Assembly: GCA_902588335.1 (NCBI GenBank)
Contig: CACIOV010000044.1
Span: forward strand, 1 to 5,104
DNA length: 5,104 nucleotides
Direction: 5' to 3'
Origin: an uncultured Pelagibacteraceae bacterium
GTDB taxonomy: Bacteria > Pseudomonadota > Alphaproteobacteria > Pelagibacterales > Pelagibacteraceae
This document shows positions 1-5,104 of the stretch, piece by piece. Each line of letters starts with the position of its first letter. Positions within the stretch are counted from its first letter, which is position 1. The translations under genes were made by a program, and so were the position numbers. The notes beneath the pieces were generated by a model. The model ran no database searches, was not told where the DNA came from, and saw only the letters and a program-made list of their open reading frames with translations.

Positions 1-170
1 TTTTTTTTATTGTAGACAACAACAATTTTTTTAATTTTATGGAAATCTTTGAAAGCATCTACAGAATGTTCAAGTAATGTTTTATTGTTTATAATATGAA
101 AGGGTTTTGGGGTGTTTGATTTAAGCCTTTTGCTATCGCCAGCTGCTAGTAGTATAAGAAATAAGCTCAT
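1..170 (-). CDS. ispD: IspD, 2-C-methyl-D-erythritol 4-phosphate cytidylyltransferase (N-terminal part; may be an IspDF fusion)
   Basis: Reading the minus strand from an ATG at 170-168 gives 56 uninterrupted codons to the window edge. The protein starts MSLFLILLAAGDSKRLKSNT and continues with PKPF and a LLEHSVDAF segment. This matches the nucleotide-binding N-terminus of IspD, which joins CTP to methylerythritol phosphate in the cytosolic non-mevalonate isoprenoid pathway. R15 and K22 sit seven residues apart, as do the CTP-contacting R20 and K27 of E. coli IspD. The usual AAGxGxR loop reads AAGDSKR, with Ser replacing the second Gly. An upstream in-frame TAA (218-216 on the minus strand) and the lack of other start codons support this ATG; a weak purine-rich stretch (AAGAAAA) precedes it. 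Many alphaproteobacteria fuse IspD to IspF, but the C-terminal part is outside the window, so single or bifunctional cannot be decided. It diverges from ntrY. Confidence 0.9.
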   Translation of the reverse strand, partial: MSLFLILLAAGDSKRLKSNTPKPFHIINNKTLLEHSVDAFKDFHKIKKIVVVYNKK

Positions 171-172
171 TT

Positions 173-201
173 TTCTTAAATTTGTATTATATTTATATAA
201 A
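173..201 (+). promoter_or_regulatory. Candidate sigma-70-type promoter for the ntrY-ntrX-trkA-trkH run
   Basis: A TATAAA hexamer at 196-201 lies 17 bases after a poor -35-like TTCTTA at 173-178 (three of six consensus positions). It would start transcription near 208, leaving a leader of about 15 bases before the ntrY ATG. The region is nearly all A and T, so such hexamers are expected by chance. The location between divergent genes is the stronger argument that a promoter lies here. No sigma-54 type GG-N10-GC element is visible in the 52-base gap. Confidence 0.35.
186..191 (-). promoter_or_regulatory. Candidate -10 element for ispD
   Basis: On the minus strand this reads a perfect TATAAT, ending 15 bases before the ispD ATG. 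No good -35 hexamer is found at 15-18 bases spacing; the sequence there is TATTAG-like. If it is real, the ispD and ntrY promoters overlap within about 50 bases and could compete for polymerase. AT-richness makes a chance match likely enough to keep confidence low. Confidence 0.35.
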
Positions 202-208
202 ATGTTAA

Positions 209-222
209 CTAATATTTATTAG
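209..222. repeat. Perfect 6-bp inverted repeat abutting the ntrY start codon
   Basis: CTAATA (209-214) and TATTAG (217-222) are exact reverse complements separated by TT. The right arm ends on the base before the ntrY ATG. It could be an operator half-site pair or a weak mRNA hairpin over the ribosome entry site. It does not match the CAA-N-TTG type motif reported for NtrX in other alphaproteobacteria. In DNA this AT-rich, a 6-bp palindrome is only mildly surprising. Confidence 0.4.
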
Positions 223-2007
223 ATGATTCATATCATTAAAAATTACAAATGGGTAATAGCAACATCTTTAATTTGTATATTATTCGGACTATTAACATTT
301 TTTACTTTTATTAATCAAAGTATTATCGAATTAAACGATATTAATCTTCAAATGTTACTTTTTGCCGACATAGTTTTGTTGGTATTATTTTTTGGCCTTA
401 TTTTTAAAGAGACATTTAAAGTTTTAAAAGAGAGAAGAAAAGGAAAATTGGGTTCTGAAACAAGTTTAAGGTATATTGTTTTTTTTACGACAACAACGTT
501 ATTACCTTCCATTTTGATTGCAATTTTTTCCCTTTTTTTACTTAATGTGGTTCTTCAAAAATACTTTGATAAGAAAATAAAGTCTGTAGTAAATAATTCT
601 GCCGAAGTAGCTAGAAATTATGTAAATCAAACCAGAAATTCTATAGAAGCAGATATTTTGCTAATGGTACTAGATGTTAATAATCATTCCCGTTTATTTT
701 ATGACAGTCCTAAAAGATTTCTAAATCTTTTGACCACTCAAAGATTGCTAAGAAGATTAGACGGAGTTTATTTATTAGATAGTTCTGGAAGTATAATTAT
801 GTCTAACATAGTAGATCCTTCAATAAATTTTGTACCACCACCTGAAGAGGCATTTTCTAGATCTTTGGATGGAAAACCTGTAAGAATTATCGATCCAAAC
901 ACAAATAGAACTTCGGCTTTAGTAAAGTTGGATAATTTTATTGATACATATCTTTATATAGTAAAATTTATGGATCCGAGTGTAATCAATTATCTTAAAC
1001 AAACAGGTGAAGCTATTAGTTTTTATTATGGTGTTCAGGATCGCAAAACCGGAATAAAAATTACTTTTGTTATTATTTATGTTCTAGTAGTGTCCTTGCT
1101 TCTTTTTCTATCTGTAATTATAGCAATAAGTTTTGCTTCAAGACTTACCAAACCAATTATTAATTTAATTAGTGCTTCAGAAAAAATAAGTTCAGGAGAC
1201 TTAAGTGTAAAAGTTGAACAAATTGAAACTGATAAAGAATTTGAAAAATTAAATGAGAATTTTAATTTGATGATTGATAAATTAAAAAAGCAACAAGATA
1301 AATTGCTTTTAACCGAAAGACATGCTGCATGGGAAAGCATAGCAAGAAAATTAGCTCATGAAATTAAAAATCCTCTTACCCCAATTCAATTATCTATAGA
1401 TAGAATTAAAGAGAAATATTTAAAAAAAATGGATGATAGTGAAAAAAATTTTTCAAAATATTTGAATACCATGACTAATCAGATCAAAGATATCGAACAT
1501 CTTTTAAATGAATTTTCTGATTTTGCGAGAATGCCTAAACCTGTATTAAAAAAAATTGACCTAAATTTAATAATTTCTAGAGCAATAAATTTGCATGTAC
1601 TATCTGAAGAGAATATTAAATTTTTATTTCAAAAAAGTAAATTTTCTAAAATAATCAAAGGAGATGAAGAACAACTTAATAGAGTTTTTATAAATTTAAT
1701 AAAAAATTCAATAGAGTCAATTAATGAAAAGAAAATTAAAAATGTTGATTTTAAAGGAAAAATTAACGTAGATATTAAAGAAGATAGTGACTATATATAC
1801 GTTACTATTGTTGATAATGGAGTGGGGTTTGATCACGTTGATAAAAAGAAAATGCTCACGCCGTATTTTACTACTAAAAAAAAAGGTACGGGATTAGGGT
1901 TGTCTATAGTTAGCAAAGTAATAAGCGACCACAATAGTACAATTTTGTTTAATTCTATTAGAGACGGAGCAAAGGTAGAAATTGTAATACCAAAATATTA
2001 TGAGTAA
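223..2007 (+). CDS. ntrY: NtrY-type membrane sensor histidine kinase (compact, no PAS domain)
   Basis: This 594-residue inner-membrane kinase autophosphorylates a histidine and passes the phosphate to NtrX. Three hydrophobic segments lie near the N-terminus (about 10-30, 43-61 and 84-111). A probable periplasmic sensor region follows (about 112-277), then a fourth membrane segment (about 278-304) and a HAMP linker (about 305-357). The H-box LAHEIKNPLTP carries H379. The ATPase part shows the N-box NLIKNS (N495), G1 DNGVGF (D531), the F-box PYFTT (547-551) and G2 GTGLGL (555-560). The H-box style and downstream ntrX identify NtrY rather than a generic kinase. Typical NtrY proteins are roughly 720-770 residues with a PAS domain between HAMP and the H-box; here HAMP runs almost directly into the H-box. 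The ATG at 223 is fixed by an in-frame TAG at 220-222; no Shine-Dalgarno is visible. The last 8 bases overlap ntrX. The signal is unknown; nitrogen or redox state is inferred from the family. Confidence 0.92.
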   Translation: MIHIIKNYKWVIATSLICILFGLLTFFTFINQSIIELNDINLQMLLFADIVLLVLFFGLIFKETFKVLKERRKGKLGSETSLRYIVFFTTTTLLPSILIAIFSLFLLNVVLQKYFDKKIKSVVNNSAEVARNYVNQTRNSIEADILLMVLDVNNHSRLFYDSPKRFLNLLTTQRLLRRLDGVYLLDSSGSIIMSNIVDPSINFVPPPEEAFSRSLDGKPVRIIDPNTNRTSALVKLDNFIDTYLYIVKFMDPSVINYLKQTGEAISFYYGVQDRKTGIKITFVIIYVLVVSLLLFLSVIIAISFASRLTKPIINLISASEKISSGDLSVKVEQIETDKEFEKLNENFNLMIDKLKKQQDKLLLTERHAAWESIARKLAHEIKNPLTPIQLSIDRIKEKYLKKMDDSEKNFSKYLNTMTNQIKDIEHLLNEFSDFARMPKPVLKKIDLNLIISRAINLHVLSEENIKFLFQKSKFSKIIKGDEEQLNRVFINLIKNSIESINEKKIKNVDFKGKINVDIKEDSDYIYVTIVDNGVGFDHVDKKKMLTPYFTTKKKGTGLGLSIVSKVISDHNSTILFNSIRDGAKVEIVIPKYYE

Positions 2008-3364
2008 CGAAATTTTAATTGTTGATGACAACTCAGATATAAGACAATTAATCAAGGGTATTTTAATTGATAAAGGTTTCTCAGTTAGAGAAGCTGCTAA
2101 TTACGACCAGGCCATATTAGAAATTAATAAAAAAATACCTGATATAGCTGTGATAGACGTCAAGCTAGATAAAGGGGATAATGATGGAATTGAACTACTA
2201 GTTAAAATAAAAAAAATCAACGAGGATACCCCAGTTATAATGATATCAGGTCATGCAAATGTACAAATGGCTGTTGACTCATTAAAACTTGGCGCATTTG
2301 AATTTATACAAAAACCTTTTTCTTCTGAAAGATTGATCAATTTTATTAATAGAGCTATTGAAAATAAAGAACTTAAAAAAGATAAACGTGCTTTAGAAAA
2401 TAAACTTTTTAATTCATACGATATTATAGGCAAAAGCCAATCTATGCAGAAAGTTAAGACTTTAATTACAAAATTAAGCAATACGGAAAGTAGAATTTTT
2501 ATTTCTGGTCCAGCAGGATCAGGTAAAGAATTAGTAGCAAGGCAGATACATAAACAATCTCAAAGATCAAAAAAACCTTTTATAGTAGTAAATGGGGCAT
2601 TATTAGATCCAGAAAAATATGAATTAGAACTTTTTGGGTCTGAAAATGTTAACGAAACAATTAATTATGGTTTTTTTGAAAAGGCAAAAGATGGAACTTT
2701 GTTAATAGATGAGGTAACTGAAATTCCATTAGAAACGCAGGCTAAAATCTTGAGAGTTTTAATCGATCAAAAATTTCGTAGAGTTAATGGTTCTAGTGAA
2801 ATAAATGTTAGCGTAAGAATTATTAGTACTTCTAGTAAAAATATTAGAGAAGAGGTAGATAAAGGAAATTTCAGAGAAGATTTATATCATAGATTAAATG
2901 TGGTTCCAATTTTTATACCTGCTTTAAAAGACAGAACAGAAGATATACCCTTTTTGTTAAATTATTTTTCTAAAAAAATTGCTGAATTAAACGGAATCAA
3001 TGAAACTAAATTAGATACTGATTTTGATTTATTTTATAAATATGATTGGCCTGGCAATGTCAGAGAGCTAAGAAATTTAGTAGAGAGAATATCTATATTA
3101 TCTCTTAATGAAAAAAATAATAATATAAACCAATTAGTACAAGACTCTTTATCTCAAAAAGAAACTTCTAAAAATTTAGATACATATGAAAGTGTTCTTT
3201 CGTACCCTTTAAAAGAAGCTAGAGAAAAATTTGAAACAAATTATTTAACCTCCCAATTAAAAAAGCATAAAGGCAATATATCAAAAACAGCAGAATTTAT
3301 AGGCATGGAAAGATCAGCCCTTCACAGAAAACTTAAAACTTTAGGTATTAAAGGCGTTAATTAA
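2000..3364 (+). CDS. ntrX: NtrX-type response regulator with AAA+ and Fis-type DNA-binding domains, lacking GAFTGA
   Basis: This 454-residue cytosolic transcription regulator is the partner of NtrY and near the family's usual length. The receiver domain (about 1-120) has D9 and D10, phosphoacceptor D53, S83 and K105. The AAA+ domain (about 138-365) has Walker A GPAGSGKE (170-177), Walker B GTLLIDEV with D237 and E238, the FREDLYHRLN segment with R292 and R298, and a WPGNVREL sensor II (350-357). An Asn/Ser-rich linker (about 368-395) leads to a Fis-type helix-turn-helix (about 404-450) with NISKTAEFIG and RSALHRKL. After LFG (211-213), where sigma-54 activators carry GAFTGA, the sequence is SENVNETINY, about four residues shorter and unlike that motif. 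ATP binding therefore looks intact while sigma-54 contact looks lost, as reported for other alphaproteobacterial NtrX. The start overlaps the end of ntrY by 8 bases, so it is probably made by coupled translation. It could act as a direct activator or repressor with the main sigma factor. Confidence 0.93.
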   Translation: MSNEILIVDDNSDIRQLIKGILIDKGFSVREAANYDQAILEINKKIPDIAVIDVKLDKGDNDGIELLVKIKKINEDTPVIMISGHANVQMAVDSLKLGAFEFIQKPFSSERLINFINRAIENKELKKDKRALENKLFNSYDIIGKSQSMQKVKTLITKLSNTESRIFISGPAGSGKELVARQIHKQSQRSKKPFIVVNGALLDPEKYELELFGSENVNETINYGFFEKAKDGTLLIDEVTEIPLETQAKILRVLIDQKFRRVNGSSEINVSVRIISTSSKNIREEVDKGNFREDLYHRLNVVPIFIPALKDRTEDIPFLLNYFSKKIAELNGINETKLDTDFDLFYKYDWPGNVRELRNLVERISILSLNEKNNNINQLVQDSLSQKETSKNLDTYESVLSYPLKEAREKFETNYLTSQLKKHKGNISKTAEFIGMERSALHRKLKTLGIKGVN

Positions 3365-4741
3365 ATGAATATAATTATATGTGGAGCCGGAAGAGTTGGC
3401 TTTTCAATTTCCAAACAATTATCAGCCCAAGGTCATTCAATAACAGTAGTAGATCAATCCAGCGAATTTATTGAAAAAATTAATAATACCCAAGATGTAA
3501 AAGGTATTGTTGGAAGAGCAACATTTCCTTCAGTTTTAGAAAAAGCTGGAGCTGAAGATGCGGATATGATTATTGCGGTGACCCAAAATGATGAAACGAA
3601 CATGGTTATATGTCAGGTAGCTTATTCCATTTTTAAAATAAATAAAAAAATTGCAAGAATCAGAGGTCAGGAGTTTTTAGGTACTAAGTGGGGAAAATTA
3701 TACGGAGAATCCAATTTACCGATTGATGTTATAATTTCTCCAGAATTGGAAGTTGCTAAATCATTACAAAGAAAATTAGAAGCGCCAGGAGCATTGGATA
3801 GTGTACCTTTTGCAAGCGGAAAAATAAAAGTATTAGAAATTAATATTGGTAAAAATTGCCCATTGGTTAATACTGAATTGAGTAAACTTACGGAGCAATT
3901 TCCAAATCTAAGAGCAAACATTCTTGGAGTAATAAGAGGAGAAAAATTTGTAATACTTAAGAAAAAAGACAAGATGCTAATCGATGATAAGGCATTTGTT
4001 GTAATTAATGCTTCACAAATTAACACAACTCTTTCTGCATTTGGTCATGAAGAGAAAATGGCAAAAAAAATTCTAATTGTTGGTGGAGGAAATATTGGTT
4101 TTAATTTAGCTAAGAATTTAGAAACGGATTCTGAGGGCGTAAGAGTTAAAATTATAGAAAAAAATAAAGAGAGAGCTGAATTTATTGCAAATGAACTTAA
4201 TAATACAATTGTAATTAATGGTGACGGCTTAGACGAAGAAGTTTTGAAAGAGGCTAACATTGAAGAAGCTGAAACTATCTTATCTCTTACAAATGATGAT
4301 GAAGATAATATTATGGTATGTGTTCTTGCTGAAAAAAATAATCCAAATAAAAGAACTATAGCTTTAGTTAATAAGCAAAATTATAGTTTATTACAAAGGT
4401 CGCTTAAAATTGATGATTTGGTAGACCCAAGACTCACTACAGTGTCGACAATATTAAAACATGTTCACAAGGGTACAATAGAAACTGTATATACTCTACT
4501 AGATGGCGAATATGAATTTATAGAAGCCGAAGTATTAGAAACCTCTGAACTGATAAGTAAATCTATAAAAGATTCTAATCTTCCAAAAGAGATCAGAATT
4601 GGAGCGGTAGTTAGAGGTAAAGATGTAATTATACCTAAGTCAGATTTTAAATTTGAAAAAAAAGATTTAGTCGTCTTTCTTACTAAGAGAGAACATTTAG
4701 AAAAAGTAGAAAGTTTATTTAGAATAAGTTCATTAGTTTAA
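3365..4741 (+). CDS. trkA: TrkA, NAD-binding regulatory subunit of the Trk potassium uptake system
   Basis: This 458-residue protein has the same length as E. coli TrkA and two tandem RCK halves. It is a peripheral cytosolic protein that gates the TrkH channel in response to nucleotides. The first Rossmann fold begins at once with GAGRVG (7-12) and an acidic D30 at the end of strand 2, the usual NAD ribose contact. Its C-terminal RCK_C part covers about 140-225. The second half begins GGGNIG (240-245) with E265 in the matching position, followed by a second RCK_C part (about 370-455). The conserved TQNDETN (73-79) and its counterpart TNDDEDN (309-315) show the internal duplication. The ATG lies on the base after the ntrX stop; a weak AAAGG (3350-3354) sits 10 bases upstream. 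The stop shares its last A with the trkH start. No frameshift or missing motif is seen. Confidence 0.95.
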   Translation: MNIIICGAGRVGFSISKQLSAQGHSITVVDQSSEFIEKINNTQDVKGIVGRATFPSVLEKAGAEDADMIIAVTQNDETNMVICQVAYSIFKINKKIARIRGQEFLGTKWGKLYGESNLPIDVIISPELEVAKSLQRKLEAPGALDSVPFASGKIKVLEINIGKNCPLVNTELSKLTEQFPNLRANILGVIRGEKFVILKKKDKMLIDDKAFVVINASQINTTLSAFGHEEKMAKKILIVGGGNIGFNLAKNLETDSEGVRVKIIEKNKERAEFIANELNNTIVINGDGLDEEVLKEANIEEAETILSLTNDDEDNIMVCVLAEKNNPNKRTIALVNKQNYSLLQRSLKIDDLVDPRLTTVSTILKHVHKGTIETVYTLLDGEYEFIEAEVLETSELISKSIKDSNLPKEIRIGAVVRGKDVIIPKSDFKFEKKDLVVFLTKREHLEKVESLFRISSLV

Positions 4742-5104
4742 TGAATTATAGAAGTATACTATTTTTTTTAGGAATCTATTCATTATTAGTTTCACTTTTT
4801 TCTATCTTAAATATTTTATACTCGATTTATTTTGATTTTGTTATTGACCTTAACTCATATCTAATAACATTTTTTATTTCCTTGATTATTGGATTTCTAT
4901 TTTACTATGTAGGTTACAAGCATAGCAAAGATATTACTTTAAATGATCAAATTATTTTTGTTGTACTAAGTTTTATTCTAATACCTTTTTTAATTAGTAT
5001 TCCTTATGTTATGAGCGTTTATAATATTGGTCTATTAAATTCTTATTTTGAATCAGTGTCTGGATTTACCGCTACAGGTTTTTCTATTATTGAAAATATT
5101 GAAA
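4741..5104 (+). CDS. trkH: TrkH, potassium channel subunit of the Trk system (N-terminal part)
   Basis: An open frame runs 121 codons from an ATG at 4741 to the window end. It encodes the membrane subunit that conducts potassium and associates with TrkA. Hydrophobic segments lie at about 5-30, 40-59 and 70-92. A pore loop follows with FESVSGFTATGFS (103-115); G113 corresponds to the conserved filter glycine found in each of the four repeats of the TrkH/KtrB/HKT superfamily. Full-length TrkH is about 480 residues, so roughly three quarters lies beyond the window, including the other three filter loops. The start overlaps the trkA stop in a TAATG junction, which favours translational coupling and equal output of the two subunits. 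No Shine-Dalgarno is visible. Position after trkA and the filter motif make the identification secure; TrkH versus the close paralogue TrkG or KtrB rests mainly on the trkA neighbour. Confidence 0.92.
   Translation, partial: MNYRSILFFLGIYSLLVSLFSILNILYSIYFDFVIDLNSYLITFFISLIIGFLFYYVGYKHSKDITLNDQIIFVVLSFILIPFLISIPYVMSVYNIGLLNSYFESVSGFTATGFSIIENIE

Noticed and set aside
1..8. T8 run at the window edge, considered as a terminator T-tract
   Set aside because: No GC-containing hairpin precedes it on either strand, and it lies inside the ispD frame, where it encodes Lys codons.
1077..1340. Minus-strand open frame opposite the NtrY HAMP region
   Set aside because: It is fully inside ntrY, and its composition looks like the complement of a coding frame. 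No motif or ribosome site supports it.
2251..2481. Minus-strand open frame opposite the ntrX receiver/AAA+ linker
   Set aside because: It is an antisense shadow of a well-supported gene with no domain signal.
3667..4026. A 119-codon open frame on the minus strand opposite trkA
   Set aside because: It lies wholly inside trkA, which has clear conserved motifs on the other strand. The translation shows no recognisable domain, and long antisense frames are common opposite AT-rich genes.
4049..4060. Possible internal translation start in trkA (ATG at 4058, M232) preceded by purine-rich GAAGAGAAA, which would make a single-RCK half protein
   Set aside because: The purine run is too close to the ATG for a normal ribosome site and simply encodes Glu-Glu-Lys. 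Position at the domain boundary is suggestive, but nothing else supports separate expression.
4045..4260. Minus-strand open frame opposite the second RCK half of trkA
   Set aside because: It is an antisense shadow; its Ser/Leu/Ile-rich translation is what complementing Lys/Glu/Asn-rich trkA codons produces.

Overview
The window is very AT-rich and almost completely filled with coding sequence. It carries the 5' end of an ispD gene on the minus strand. Diverging from it on the plus strand is a tightly packed run ntrY - ntrX - trkA - trkH (trkH cut by the window end). Gene content, order and composition, together with the compact single-domain architecture, point to an alphaproteobacterium with a streamlined genome. 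The best fit is the SAR11 / Pelagibacterales lineage (Candidatus Pelagibacter relatives). This is an inference from pattern recognition, not a database match; another AT-rich alphaproteobacterium is possible.

Layout: bases 1-170 hold the first 56 codons of IspD (isoprenoid precursor synthesis), minus strand. Bases 171-222 are a 52-base divergent intergenic region with -10-like sequences for both directions and a perfect 6-bp inverted repeat touching the ntrY start codon. Bases 223-2007 are ntrY, a membrane histidine kinase. Bases 2000-3364 are ntrX, its response regulator. Bases 3365-4741 are trkA, the cytosolic NAD-binding gating subunit of the Trk potassium channel. Bases 4741-5104 are the start of trkH, the channel subunit, ending just after its first selectivity-filter loop. 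No stretch over 300 bases lacks a gene, and I see no RNA gene, mobile element, CRISPR array or intrinsic terminator.

How the genes work together: NtrY senses a signal across the membrane and phosphorylates NtrX. The two genes overlap by 8 bases. trkA begins on the base after the ntrX stop and trkH shares one base with the trkA stop, so all four genes are probably one translationally coupled transcript. This links a nitrogen/redox-type two-component system to potassium uptake.

The main points of interest are reductions. The dusB-ntrB-ntrC genes that usually lie between ispD and ntrY in alphaproteobacteria are absent. NtrY has no room for its usual PAS domain. NtrX keeps its ATPase residues but has lost the GAFTGA loop that contacts sigma-54. 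These fit a streamlined, probably sigma-54-independent NtrYX system. I did not find convincing evidence of a wholly new system.
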